NCBI RefSeq assembly: GCF_029504395.1
Contig: NZ_JAQFIF010000007.1
Location: forward strand, 175,320-239,319
From: Arthrobacter sp. ES3-54
GTDB taxonomy: Bacteria > Actinomycetota > Actinomycetes > Actinomycetales > Micrococcaceae
Direction: 5' to 3'
DNA: 64,000 bases
The notes below the pieces were generated by a model. That model did not search any database, had not been told where the DNA came from, and saw only the letters and a program-made list of their open reading frames with translations. Positions 51,828 to 60,810 of the stretch are shown here, piece by piece (position 1 is the first letter of the stretch; each line of letters begins with the position of its first letter). Made by a program: the position numbers and the translations under genes.

Positions 51828-53232
51828 ATCCACGCTGTGTGCGACGGAAACGGCGCTGCCGCAGTTCCGTGACGTAACGAGCCCCTACGACGGCAGGGTG
51901 GTCGGCGCGGTTTCGCTGACCGAAGCAACGGCCGGCTCGGCCGTGATCGAAACGGCCCGCGTCGGCGCCCGGAAGGCCCGGGCGCTGTCCCGCAACGCAC
52001 GCGGGAAGATACTGGACGGCGCGGCAAGCCAGATCGAGCAGCGCAACGAGGAGTTCGCGCAAACAATTGTGTCCGAAGCCGGGAAAACGATCCGCCAGGC
52101 ACGGAAGGAAGTGCTGCGCGCGGTCAACACGCTCCGCCTCTCCGCAGCCGAGGCGCGCCGAAACGCAGGCGAAGTCATACCCTTTGACTCGTACGAAGGC
52201 TCGGAGGACCGTACCGGCTGGTACTCGCGCGAACCACTGGGCATCATTGCCGCGATCACTCCTTTCAACGACCCCCTCAACCTGGTGGCACACAAGATCG
52301 GCCCGGCAATCGCCGGAGGAAACGCCGTGATCCTCAAACCCTCTGCACTGACTCCCCTGTCAGCCCAGCTGCTCACGGACGCCCTCGTGAGCTCCGGGCT
52401 CCCGCCGGAAGCCCTCACGATTGTTCATGGCGACCGGGAAGTGGCCGAAAAAATCATTAGGTCCCGGGACGTACGAATGGTGTCATTCACCGGGGGGTTC
52501 TCCACTGGGGAGAGTATCGCCCGCACCGCAGGCCTGAAGAAGCTTTCCATGGATCTCGGCGGAAACGCACCCGTGATCGTCCTGGACGATGCAGACATCG
52601 CGAACGCGGTGGAATCCTGCGTCTCCGGAGCGTTTTGGGCCGCCGGCCAGAACTGCGTGGGGGTGCAGCGGATCCTCATAGCCGCCCCGGTGTACGGCGC
52701 GTTCCGACAACGCTTCCTGGAGGCAACGGCGCGGTTGGTTGCCGGAGATCCATCGGATGAACGCACGGATGTCGGACCCATGATCAGCCCCACAGCATTG
52801 CAGGAGCTCCAGACCAAGCTGGACGGGGCCCTCGACGACGGCGCTGTCCTGCTCTCAGGCAATGTCACGGACGGCAATGTGCTTCAGCCGACCGTCCTGG
52901 AAGCCGTCCCGGCGGACAGCCGCCTGTGGAGGGAGGAGGTCTTCGGCCCTGTCGTCATGCTTCGTAAATTCAATACCTTCGAAGAGGCCATGGACGTCGC
53001 CAATGCCATCGAGTTCAGCCTTCATGCAGGTATATTCACCGACTCCCTGGCCAGGGCCATGGACGCAGCCCGCCAACTCGAAGCAGGCGGCGTCATGATC
53101 AATGATTCCTCTGACTACCGCTTCGACGGCATGCCGTTCGGCGGGGCAAAGTACGGGAGCATGGGCAGAGAGGGCGTCCATTTCGCGTATGAGGAGATGA
53201 CCCAGCCCAAAGTCATCTGCATCAAGAACTGA
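51820..53232 (+). CDS. Aldehyde dehydrogenase (candidate aspartate-semialdehyde oxidiser)
   Basis: 470 residues from ATG 51820. [40 protein letters not shown] (cofactor), [38 protein letters not shown], catalytic Cys in [13 protein letters not shown], and [15 protein letters not shown]. In most ALDHs the G-G-x-x-P segment follows E-L; here it is D-L, so the usual general-base Glu is Asp. Co-translation with the HSD suggests it oxidises aspartate semialdehyde to aspartate. Family certain, substrate inferred. Confidence 0.88.
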   Translation: MSESTLCATETALPQFRDVTSPYDGRVVGAVSLTEATAGSAVIETARVGARKARALSRNARGKILDGAASQIEQRNEEFAQTIVSEAGKTIRQARKEVLRAVNTLRLSAAEARRNAGEVIPFDSYEGSEDRTGWYSREPLGIIAAITPFNDPLNLVAHKIGPAIAGGNAVILKPSALTPLSAQLLTDALVSSGLPPEALTIVHGDREVAEKIIRSRDVRMVSFTGGFSTGESIARTAGLKKLSMDLGGNAPVIVLDDADIANAVESCVSGAFWAAGQNCVGVQRILIAAPVYGAFRQRFLEATARLVAGDPSDERTDVGPMISPTALQELQTKLDGALDDGAVLLSGNVTDGNVLQPTVLEAVPADSRLWREEVFGPVVMLRKFNTFEEAMDVANAIEFSLHAGIFTDSLARAMDAARQLEAGGVMINDSSDYRFDGMPFGGAKYGSMGREGVHFAYEEMTQPKVICIKN

Positions 53233-53235
53233 TCG

Positions 53236-53274
53236 AATTGGAGGGGCGCGCCCGTGCCCTGCGCCCCTCCAATT
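53236..53274 (+). terminator. Hairpin between aldehyde dehydrogenase and aspartase genes
   Basis: AATTGGAGGGGCGC (53236-53249) pairs perfectly with GCGCCCCTCCAATT (53261-53274), 14 bp, 3 bases after the stop. It may reduce, or set the level of, aspA read-through. Confidence 0.75.
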
Positions 53275-53333
53275 CCCTCGGAGCGGCACGCTGCTACGCA
53301 CCACCCAAACTTCCACTCAGAGAACGGAAAACC

Positions 53334-54743
53334 ATGACCACCCGCACCGAGACGGATTCGCTCGGGGACGTACGTGTACCGGCCACAGCCTACTGGGGAG
53401 CACACACCGCCCGGGCCTTGGAAAACTTCACCATCAGCGGGATACCCGTCTCCCGCCACCCGCATCTGGTGCGTTCCCTGGCCATGATCAAGAACGCTGC
53501 GGCGCAGGCCAACTGCGAACTGGGCATCCTCAACCCGCGGGAAGCCACGGCGATCCGCGACGCGTGCCAGGAAATCCAGGACGGACATCACCACGAACAG
53601 TTCTGTGTGGACGTCATTCAGGGCGGCGCCGGTACGAGCACGAACATGAATGCCAACGAGGTAATCGCGAACCTTGCGCTGGAAAAACTGGGCCACCGCC
53701 GCGGCGAATACCAGCACCTGCACCCCATTGATCACGTCAACCGCTGCCAATCCACCAATGACACCTATCCAACGGCGATCAAGCTGGCACTGATTTTCGC
53801 TACCGCGGAGCTTAACCGCGAGTTGGGCAAACTTGCCGAATCAGCCCGGGGCAAGGGCGCTGAATTCGCCGACGTCGTGAAGATGGGCAGAACCCAGCTT
53901 CAGGACGCCGTCCCGATGACCCTCGGGCAGGAGTTCAATGCCTTCGCCGCGACGCTGGAAGAAGACCGCTCCAGGCTTATGGAATCCACCGCGCTGATGC
54001 TCGAGTGCAGTCTGGGCGCCACCGCCATCGGGACCGGCATCACCGCCGAACCCGGGTATCAGCAACTCGTGCTTCGGGCACTGTCCGAGATCTCCGGCGT
54101 TCCGGTCTTTCCGGCCGCTGATCTCATCGAAGCGACATCCGACGTGGGCGTTTTCATGCACATGTCGGGCATGCTGAAACGCACGGCCATCAAGCTCTCC
54201 AAAATCAGCAGCGACCTCCGGCTGCTGTCCAGCGGGCCACAGAACGGCTTTGGCGAGATCATCCTGCCCCCGCGCCAGGCCGGGTCATCAATCATGCCGG
54301 GAAAGGTTAACCCTGTCATTCCGGAGGCCATGAATCAGATTGCCTTCGCTGTCGCCGGAGCTGACACCACAGTGACGATGGCTGCAGACAACGGGCAACT
54401 CCAGCTCAATGCCTTCGAACCAGTCATTGCCCATGTCCTTCTGCAGAGCATTTCATGGCTCGAACAAGGATCACGCGCGCTTCGTCGCTACTGCATGGAG
54501 GGCATTGAAGCGAACACCGGACGCCTCGCCCGCCAGACGGCAGTCTCGGTGGGTCTTGCAACGGCCCTCATACCGGCCATCGGGTATGCCGCCGCAGCAG
54601 CGGTGGCTAAGGAAGCCCTCAAGGACGGGTCAACCATTCTGGACATCGTCACGAGAAGGAACCTCTTGGACCGGGAAGCAGCTCAGTCACTGCTTGAATC
54701 CGCCGTGCTGCCTGTCAGAAGTGCGGACATGTCCGGGGTCTGA
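53334..54743 (+). CDS. aspA: Aspartate ammonia-lyase
   Basis: 469 residues; ATG 53334 with an ACGGAAA site. DSLGDVRVPATAYWGAHTAR, GGAGTSTNMNANEVIANLAL, VNRCQSTNDTYPTAIKLALI, KMGRTQLQDAVPMTLGQEF and the superfamily signature GSSIMPGKVNPVIPEAMNQ identify the aspartase/fumarase class II group; AGTSTNMN and the tail favour aspartase. Product: fumarate plus ammonia from L-aspartate, feeding the TCA cycle. It follows HSD and ALDH in the same direction. Fumarase is the main alternative. Confidence 0.9.
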   Translation: MTTRTETDSLGDVRVPATAYWGAHTARALENFTISGIPVSRHPHLVRSLAMIKNAAAQANCELGILNPREATAIRDACQEIQDGHHHEQFCVDVIQGGAGTSTNMNANEVIANLALEKLGHRRGEYQHLHPIDHVNRCQSTNDTYPTAIKLALIFATAELNRELGKLAESARGKGAEFADVVKMGRTQLQDAVPMTLGQEFNAFAATLEEDRSRLMESTALMLECSLGATAIGTGITAEPGYQQLVLRALSEISGVPVFPAADLIEATSDVGVFMHMSGMLKRTAIKLSKISSDLRLLSSGPQNGFGEIILPPRQAGSSIMPGKVNPVIPEAMNQIAFAVAGADTTVTMAADNGQLQLNAFEPVIAHVLLQSISWLEQGSRALRRYCMEGIEANTGRLARQTAVSVGLATALIPAIGYAAAAAVAKEALKDGSTILDIVTRRNLLDREAAQSLLESAVLPVRSADMSGV

Positions 54744-54749
54744 TTACTT

Positions 54750-55217
54750 TTACTCGGTGGCGCGGGCACCTCCGGCGCCACGCCTGATGTAACTGGAAAG
54801 CGTCATGGCCGTCACCGTGTCCGTGACTCCGGGAATAGCCGCGATCTGCTCCCAGATCTCCTGAACCCTCTCCAGCGACCGGGCCTCGACCCTCACCAGC
54901 AGATCAAAATCACCGCTCACGACATCGCACAGAACCACTTCCGGAATCGACCGCAACACGGAGATGACGTCCGCGCCCCGCACCCGGTCCTTCCTGTAAA
55001 CCATCAGGAAGGCGGACACCGGGCCCTGGCCCGGAGGGCCGGCAACAATCGTGTACCCCTGGATGTACCCCTGCCGCTCCATCCGTTCGATCCGCTGGCG
55101 CACCGCATTCCTCGACAGGAGGACTTTGGTCGCCAGCTCTGCATGGCTCATGCGAGCGTTCTTCGTGAGCTCCGCAAGAATCCTTTGATCTATCTGATCA
55201 AGACTCACCCGATCCAT
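54750..55217 (-). CDS. Lrp/AsnC-family regulator
   Basis: 155 residues from ATG 55217. Helix-turn-helix LDQIDQRILAELTKNARMSH, ELATKVLLSRNAVRQRIERM, ERQGYIQGYTIV; C-terminal RAM/ACT-like domain with DVVSGDFDLLVRVEARSLER and IPGVTDTVTAMTLSSYI. It converges on aspA and starts 75 bases from the divergent HAD gene. Such regulators respond to amino acids, so it is a good candidate to control the homoserine/aspartate genes. Confidence 0.92.
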   Translation of the reverse strand: MDRVSLDQIDQRILAELTKNARMSHAELATKVLLSRNAVRQRIERMERQGYIQGYTIVAGPPGQGPVSAFLMVYRKDRVRGADVISVLRSIPEVVLCDVVSGDFDLLVRVEARSLERVQEIWEQIAAIPGVTDTVTAMTLSSYIRRGAGGARATE

Positions 55218-55292
55218 GCCTGCCTTTCACAGCAATAATCCTCCGGACCCAACCGGAACGGAACCAACTTCAAGACCGAAAGCCCTTGAAAA

Positions 55293-56033
55293 ATGACACT
55301 TCTGCACCAGGCCCTGCCCTCTGTCACTGGCATTAGCTGCATCTTGTTCGACATGGACGGAACGCTTTTGGATTCAGCACCCGGAGTTACAGCAAGTGCT
55401 GCCCAGGCCTTGGCAGCGGTAGGCGCGCCCGTGCCGGCGATGGACAAACTGCGCCGATTCGTCGGCCCGCCGATGATCGAGTCCTTCAGAACAGTCTCAC
55501 GACTGGACGAAAAAACCGCCCAAAAGGCCCTCCAACACTACCGCAAGGCATACGCCGATCATGGCGCTGAACAGTCCAGCCCATACGACGGGATTATGGA
55601 CCTGATCAAACACCTACACTTGGCCGGGATTCCAATGGCTGTAGCCACTTCCAAGGTGGAAGACCAGGCGATAAGGCTCGCACGCAGGTTTGGAATGGAA
55701 AGCTACTTCATCACCGTCTGCGGGGCGTCGGACTCCGAGGGGAGAGCGAGCAAGGCGGAGGTCATCGCAGAGTTGCTGCTCCGGCTCCGGTCCGAAGGCG
55801 TGGACATCTCCAGTCCCGCAATGGTCGGGGACCGGAGCTACGATGTTGCGGGGGCAGCCGAACACGGGATCCCCACGATATTCGCACTCTGGGGGTACGG
55901 GGAGGCCGAAGAAGGGTCGCATGCGGCCGCGGTTGTCCCCTCCCCCGCGGCCCTGCTGCCGCTGATTCTGAACAACAGCCCTCGGTCAGTCGTCCAGCAT
56001 GACAGTCCCCGTGCGATGAGTCCACGAATTTGA
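55293..56033 (+). CDS. HAD-family phosphatase (Gph-like)
   Basis: 246 residues from ATG 55293. ILFDMDGTLLDSAPGVTASA (nucleophile Asp motif I), VATSKVEDQAIRLARRFGM (motifs II/III) and MVGDRSYDVAGAAEHGIPTI (motif IV) with a helical cap give the phosphoglycolate phosphatase-like subfamily. Cellular substrate unknown. Divergent from the Lrp gene. The last ~25 residues (SPRSVVQHDSPRAM) look unconserved. Confidence 0.9.
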   Translation: MTLLHQALPSVTGISCILFDMDGTLLDSAPGVTASAAQALAAVGAPVPAMDKLRRFVGPPMIESFRTVSRLDEKTAQKALQHYRKAYADHGAEQSSPYDGIMDLIKHLHLAGIPMAVATSKVEDQAIRLARRFGMESYFITVCGASDSEGRASKAEVIAELLLRLRSEGVDISSPAMVGDRSYDVAGAAEHGIPTIFALWGYGEAEEGSHAAAVVPSPAALLPLILNNSPRSVVQHDSPRAMSPRI

Positions 56034-56258
56034 CCAGCAGGCATTCACAACCCCCTCTTTGTTAGAGACTGCGGTTGGCCCCAGATCTAATCCATTGCCT
56101 GATGTCTGCCGTTGAAGCCGGTCCCCCGCCGCGATGGCAGGTCCGACTAACCCGCGCGCCAGGCAGGGATCACGCATCTGATGGAAATGTCACCACGCCG
56201 TCCGTGTCACAGTCCGCCACCCGGCTGCTTTGGTGACAGATCGCGCTAAAGTGTCCGT

Positions 56259-56897
56259 ATGCCCAGGATTTCGGCCGCGAGCAACGCCGCCCAACGTGCC
56301 GAGACCCAGCGCCGCATCCTGACCGCATTCGGGGAGCTCCTGTTCACCCACGGGCTGCCCGGCCTGACCATGACGGACGTCGCGCGCCACGCCCAGATCG
56401 GCCGGACCGCCGTCTATAACTATTACGCGGACATCGAAGAGCTCCTGATCGCGTACGCCCTGGATGAGACGGAGCGGTTCCTGCTCGATCTGCGCGAATC
56501 GCTCGATGCGCTGGAGAACCCGGTGGAGCGGCTGGCCCTCTACGTCCGGGCCCAGGTGGAGGACCTGAGCCGGCGCCACCTGCCGCCGGGGCCGGCCATG
56601 GCGGCGGTGCTCTCGCCGTCGTCGTTCGCCAAGCTCGCGGACCACGTGGGCGAGCTCAGCGTGCTCTTGCGGGGCATCCTGCGCGACGGCATGGCCCAGG
56701 GCTACCTGCCCGAGTCGGACATCGCCCAGCTCGCCCAGCTCATCCACGGCACGCTCTCCTCGAGCGCGGCCCGGGGCGACGGGGCGGGCCAGGACGCCGA
56801 GGCCGAGGCGCGGCTGGCCCGGACGGTGCGGTTCATCCAGCTGGGCGCCGGGGCCAGGTTCGACGACGCCGGCCGGCCGGTCCGCGCCACCAGCTGA
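56259..56897 (+). CDS. TetR-family regulator
   Basis: 212 residues from ATG 56259. The N-terminal helix-turn-helix (RRILTAFGELLFTHGLPGLT, MTDVARHAQIGRTAVYNYYA, DIEELLIAYALDE) is typical; the C-terminal helical ligand domain is Ala/Leu-rich and unassigned. No divergent target gene is adjacent: the 225 bases upstream (56034-56258) hold no gene. Confidence 0.92.
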   Translation: MPRISAASNAAQRAETQRRILTAFGELLFTHGLPGLTMTDVARHAQIGRTAVYNYYADIEELLIAYALDETERFLLDLRESLDALENPVERLALYVRAQVEDLSRRHLPPGPAMAAVLSPSSFAKLADHVGELSVLLRGILRDGMAQGYLPESDIAQLAQLIHGTLSSSAARGDGAGQDAEAEARLARTVRFIQLGAGARFDDAGRPVRATS

Positions 56898-56934
56898 GCT
56901 GCGCCACCCGCACCGCGCCACCAGTTAAGCTGCG
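56882..56934. repeat. Short direct repeat at the end of the TetR gene
   Basis: CCGCGCCACCAGCTGAGCTG (56882-56901) and CCGCGCCACCAGTTAAGCTG (56913-56932) are near-identical, both continuing CG. The first copy carries the TetR stop codon and the second repeats an equivalent stop (TAA). A local tandem duplication is the simplest reading. Confidence 0.7.
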
Positions 56935-56948
56935 GCGCCCTGCGTGCC

Positions 56949-57644
56949 CTAGCCCGCAGCCGTCGGCGAGACCGCCGGGGTGGCCGTCGGCTGGATGGGC
57001 AGCGTGGAGTCGTCCACGATGCGCCGGTCCTCGCGAGGGCAGCTGAGCCGGCCCGGCGTCTGGTCCACGAGTTCCGGCTTGGCCAGGGCCTTGAAGTCGC
57101 CGGTAATGATGACGTCCACGCTCGGGTCCGTGCGGCCGTCCTGGACATAGTCCGAGCCGGGCACGTGGCGCTGGACGCTGAAGGCGGCCGACTGGCCGGC
57201 GGCACCGGAGACGATCAGCGCCACGCCGCGGTAGCTCGACGTCGTGTTCCCCACCGCACCCACGAGGAACTTCCGGGCGGCGAGCTGATTGGCCACGGTC
57301 CGGGCCAGGCCCGGCCGGCTCGTGGAGTTGTAGATGTTGACGTGGACCTTACTCGGCGGCGTGTAGTCGTAGGTGGCCGCCGGGCACACCGACACTGCCG
57401 CCTTGCTCCGCTCCGCCGTCGCGGGAAGCTTGATCTGGCCGTTCATGATGGCGAGGGCCACCACGATCGCCGCCGCGATCAGGCCGACCAGCATCACCAG
57501 GACCACGGCGTGCAGGATCCTGCGCCGCAGCCGGACGGGGTTGCCTGCCGTATCTTCCTGCTCCACGAACGTGGCCCGCAGTTCGGAGCCACTGATGACG
57601 CGGTGCCCGTGCAGAACTCTGAGGTCTCGCGGCTTCCTAGCCAT
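56949..57644 (-). CDS. LytR C-terminal-domain membrane protein
   Basis: 231 residues from ATG 57644. A basic cytoplasmic N-terminus (~42 residues) precedes one transmembrane helix (ILHAVVLVMLVGLIAAAIVV) and an extracellular LytR_C domain: VHVNIYNSTSRPGLARTVAN, QLAARKFLVGAVGNTTSSYR, GVALIVSG. The domain often sits with LytR-CpsA-Psr cell-wall enzymes, but no catalytic LCP domain is present. The tail is Pro/Thr-rich. It overlaps the small gene upstream by 8 bases, so the two are coupled. Confidence 0.85.
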   Translation of the reverse strand: MARKPRDLRVLHGHRVISGSELRATFVEQEDTAGNPVRLRRRILHAVVLVMLVGLIAAAIVVALAIMNGQIKLPATAERSKAAVSVCPAATYDYTPPSKVHVNIYNSTSRPGLARTVANQLAARKFLVGAVGNTTSSYRGVALIVSGAAGQSAAFSVQRHVPGSDYVQDGRTDPSVDVIITGDFKALAKPELVDQTPGRLSCPREDRRIVDDSTLPIQPTATPAVSPTAAG

Positions 57645-57939
57645 TTATCACGAGGACCCGCGCGTGGATTGCGGTGCGCTGGTGCAATGCGGTGCGGACT
57701 GCCCGGTGCAGGCCGTCTTCAAGGTAAAGGACGCCGCGGTATTCCACGACGTGCGGGAAGAGGTCTCCGAAAAACGTCGAGTCCTCGGCCAGCAGGGCCT
57801 CAAGGTCCAAGGTGCGCTTAGTGGTCACCAGCTCATCAAGCCGGACCGGACGCGGCGGCAGGGCCGCCCAGTCCTTGGGCGTGGTGTAACCATGGTCGGG
57901 GTACGGGCGTCCCTCGCCCACAGCTTTGAATATCACCAT
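57637..57939 (-). CDS. Small conserved-type protein with DGLHR motif
   Basis: 100 residues from ATG 57939. I do not recognise a named family with certainty. It has PYPDHGYTTPKDWAALPPRP, RLDELVTTKRTLDLEALLAE, VEYRGVLYLEDGLHRAVRTA and ends RTAIHARVLVING. The D-G-x-H-R segment after a beta strand resembles the ParB/Srx-like motif, but this is only a resemblance. Its translational coupling to the LytR_C protein suggests joint action. Alternatives include an antitoxin-like protein. Confidence 0.65.
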   Translation of the reverse strand: MVIFKAVGEGRPYPDHGYTTPKDWAALPPRPVRLDELVTTKRTLDLEALLAEDSTFFGDLFPHVVEYRGVLYLEDGLHRAVRTALHQRTAIHARVLVING

Positions 57940-58115
57940 GCCAGCCTAGGGAACTTGGACGCCCGAAGGAATCAAAGTCCACGGGCGGCGTGAGGTTGTG
58001 GCCAAACAGTAACCATCTGTCACATGACGCACTGCCGCCTGTCACATCCAGCGCGGGGCCGTCGATCTTCTGCACAGTTCACGCAAACGTTCCGCCCGGC
58101 TGACAGAATGGCCGT

Positions 58116-59030
58116 ATGACTTCACCCGAGACTGCCCCTAGTCCGTCGCCGTCGGCCCCCGTGCTGGCGCTGCTGCTCGACGTCGACGGCCCGGTCGCGA
58201 GCCCGGTCACCCGCGTTGTGCAGCCCGGCATCATCGCGGACCTGGTGGCCCTGGCCGCCGCCGGCGTGCCGGTCATCTTCAACACGGGACGGTCCGACGC
58301 CTTCATCCGCGAGCAGGTCATGGAACCGATGATCGCTGCCGGCATGCCTGCCGGCACCCTCATCCACGCCATCTGCGAGAAGGGCGCCGTCTGGTTCAGC
58401 TACACCGCGGAAGGCCCCGGCCCGGTCCACGTGGACCGGGAGCTCGCCATCCCGGAGGCCTTCGGCGACGACGTCCGCCGGCTGGTCGCCGAGGACTACT
58501 CCGCCCACATGTTCTACGACGAAACCAAGCGGGCCATGGTCTCCGTGGAGCAGCACATTGCCGTCGCCAGCTCTGACTACCTGGCCGAGCAGCAACTCTT
58601 CGACGCCGACGCCATGGGCCTCATGGCCCAGCACGGGCTCGGCGTGGTGCGGCTGGACCACCACGTCCCCGACTCGGATGACCAGATCGACTTCCGCGTC
58701 GATCCGACTATCATCTCCACCGACATCGAATCGGTCCGGCTCGGCAAGGACCTGGGCGCGAGCCGGGCCGTGGAGTTCCTGGCCGCCCAGGGCATCACGC
58801 CGCAGGCCTGGCGCACGGTGGGCGATTCCCGCACGGACTACGCCATGGCCGACTGGCTGCACCACAATGATCACGCCGTGAAGCATGTGGACGTCCGGCC
58901 CGCGGACGGCATCCCGGTCAAACCCTACGAGGTTCTCACGGCTGCCGATCTGGGGCTGGGCGAGGACGTCATCCACGACGACGCCGGCGCCGCCTTCCTG
59001 CACCATTGGCTGGCCGCGGTCACCGGCTGA
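58116..59030 (+). CDS. HAD-superfamily hydrolase (trehalose-phosphatase-like)
   Basis: 304 residues from ATG 58116. LALLLDVDGPVASPVTRVVQ (D-x-D nucleophile), VIFNTGRSDAFIREQVMEPM, an inserted cap with CEKGAVWFSYTAEGPGPVHV, and VGDSRTDYAMADWLHHND (metal motif) match the HAD class with a C2 cap, as in trehalose- or sucrose-phosphate phosphatases. The natural substrate is unknown. No trehalose synthase genes are near; the Stealth gene follows in the same direction. Confidence 0.83.
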   Translation: MTSPETAPSPSPSAPVLALLLDVDGPVASPVTRVVQPGIIADLVALAAAGVPVIFNTGRSDAFIREQVMEPMIAAGMPAGTLIHAICEKGAVWFSYTAEGPGPVHVDRELAIPEAFGDDVRRLVAEDYSAHMFYDETKRAMVSVEQHIAVASSDYLAEQQLFDADAMGLMAQHGLGVVRLDHHVPDSDDQIDFRVDPTIISTDIESVRLGKDLGASRAVEFLAAQGITPQAWRTVGDSRTDYAMADWLHHNDHAVKHVDVRPADGIPVKPYEVLTAADLGLGEDVIHDDAGAAFLHHWLAAVTG

Positions 59031-59157
59031 GGCCCGTTCCGCCGTCTCGGTCTGCCGTCACACATGCCAGGTGCCGGCCGATTTCCCGCGGCAATTTTGA
59101 GGCCCGCGTTATCATGCAAGTAGACACCAACGCACTCAAAGAAGCGGGAGATCAGAC

Positions 59158-60747
59158 ATTACCGAAGCAGCGATCCAAGACGAGATTTACTATGGCAGCC
59201 AGGCATCCGCGGACGCCCACGCCGAGATCACGTCGGCGGCCGCCGTCGCCAGATTCCGGACCCGCTCCGATGTTGTCCGCCGCCGCGGCCGCTATGCGCT
59301 GATCAACGAGAACCGCACGCCGTACCAGGCCATGGTCGAGGACCTGATGTTCCTGCGTTCCGTCCTGGCCGACGCCGGCCTCAACTATCTGCTGGTCCGC
59401 GGCAACAACCACCGCCCGGTCATCGCGGTCGACTGGAAAGACCGCAAGGAACTCCGCGACGCCCTCGTGGAGGCGTGCCGCGACGAGCCGTTCTATTCCA
59501 TGAGCGTGGACGCCAAGAAGAAATCCTCCGTGCTGGTGGCCGACGGCGAGCTGTCGCCGAACCGCCAGTCCCGGATCTTCCGGCTGTACCGGCCCAGGGT
59601 GGAGCCGGAGGGCGGCTTTGAATTCGGCGCCTCCGCCGGCGTCCAGCTGGAGCTGTGGAGCTTCGAGGGCGACCAGCTGATCCTGCCGATCGAGAATTCC
59701 CTGACGCGCCGCACCATGCTGGCCCAGGACGCGGTGCGCGGCACCGTGGAACGCTACGGCCATACGTGGCCCACCATCGAGAACATGTTCGCGGACCATG
59801 CCAGCGACATCAGCTTCGACGTCGACCTGGTGTTCTCATGGGTTGACGGCAGCTCCCCCGAGTACATCGCGGCCCGCCGTGCCCGCATGGCCGGCGTGGT
59901 GGTGGGCGAGGGAGATGACCACGAGGCCCGCTTCCGCCAGATCGATGAGCTCAAGTACGCCCTGCGCTCGGTCTACATGTTTGCGCCGTGGATCCGCCGG
60001 ATCTTCATCGCTACGGACTCCCCCACGCCGTCATGGCTGGCGGACCACCCCAGCGTGACGATCGTCCGCAGCGAAGAGTTTTTCGCCGACACGTCGGTTC
60101 TGCCCACGCACAATTCGCAGGCCGTGGAGTGCCAGCTGCACCACATCGAGGGACTTTCCGAGCACTTCCTGTACTCGAACGACGACATGTTCTTCGGCCG
60201 CGCCGTGGGGCCGGACATGTTCTTCACCCCCGGCGGCATCACGAAGTTCATCGAGGCCGAGACCCGGATTGGGCTGGGCGACAACGACGCCGAACGCAGC
60301 GGCTTTGAGAACGCCGCCCGGGTGAACCGCAAGCTGCTCTGGAACCGCTTCGGCCGCATCACCACCCGGCATCTGGAGCACACGGCGGCCCCGCTGCGGC
60401 GCAGTGTGGTGGAGCAGATGGAACAGGAGTTCCCGGCCGAGTTTGCCAAGACCGCCGCGAGCACGTTCCGGGCCGCGGACAACATCTCCGTGACCAATTC
60501 GTTCTACCACTACTACGCGCTGCTCACGGGCCGGGCCGTGACCCAGACGGCTGCCAGGGTGAGATATGTGGACACGACGGCGCGGGCGGGCCTGAACTAC
60601 CTGCCCAAGCTCCTGGCCAAGCGGAACATGGACTTCTTCTGCCTCAACGACGGCAGCTTCCCGGAGGTCCCGGCGGAAGAGCGGGCCGAGCTGGTCACGG
60701 ATTTCCTGGAGAAGTACTACCCCATCAAGGCGCCCTGGGAGAAGTAA
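59158..60747 (+). CDS. Stealth-family phosphotransferase, apparent ATT start
   Basis: 529 residues if started at ATT 59158. The codons from 59158 to the first ATG (59332) clearly code (TEAAIQDEIYYGSQASADAH, RGRYALINENRTPYQAM), yet hold no ATG, GTG or TTG; a GGGAG ribosome site lies 7 bases before ATT. Starting at 59332 gives 471 residues. CR1 DVDLVFSWVDGSSPEY (~220-235), CR2 ELKYALRSVYMFAPWIRRIF...HLYSNDDMFFG-like segments and CR3/CR4 (SFYHYYALLTG, CLNDG) define the Stealth family, which transfers sugar-1-phosphate units to surface glycans. A truncated N-terminus or start mutation is possible. Confidence 0.8.
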   Translation: MTEAAIQDEIYYGSQASADAHAEITSAAAVARFRTRSDVVRRRGRYALINENRTPYQAMVEDLMFLRSVLADAGLNYLLVRGNNHRPVIAVDWKDRKELRDALVEACRDEPFYSMSVDAKKKSSVLVADGELSPNRQSRIFRLYRPRVEPEGGFEFGASAGVQLELWSFEGDQLILPIENSLTRRTMLAQDAVRGTVERYGHTWPTIENMFADHASDISFDVDLVFSWVDGSSPEYIAARRARMAGVVVGEGDDHEARFRQIDELKYALRSVYMFAPWIRRIFIATDSPTPSWLADHPSVTIVRSEEFFADTSVLPTHNSQAVECQLHHIEGLSEHFLYSNDDMFFGRAVGPDMFFTPGGITKFIEAETRIGLGDNDAERSGFENAARVNRKLLWNRFGRITTRHLEHTAAPLRRSVVEQMEQEFPAEFAKTAASTFRAADNISVTNSFYHYYALLTGRAVTQTAARVRYVDTTARAGLNYLPKLLAKRNMDFFCLNDGSFPEVPAEERAELVTDFLEKYYPIKAPWEK

Positions 60748-60761
60748 CGAACCGTGACCAA

Positions 60762-60800
60762 AGCTGGCGCCGCGCCGGTCGGGGCGTAAAGACGCCAGCT
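60762..60800 (+). terminator. Hairpin between Stealth and phosphoesterase genes
   Basis: AGCTGGCG (60762-60769) pairs with CGCCAGCT (60793-60800), with further inner pairing (CGCCG.../CGGGGCG). It lies between convergent stops (60747 and 60811) and can end both transcripts. Confidence 0.6.
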
Positions 60801-60810
60801 GGCGAGTGAG

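Noticed and set aside
53238..53333. Earlier start of aspA
   Set aside because: This stretch is the terminator hairpin and an Arg/Pro-rich leader; ATG 53334 starts the conserved protein.
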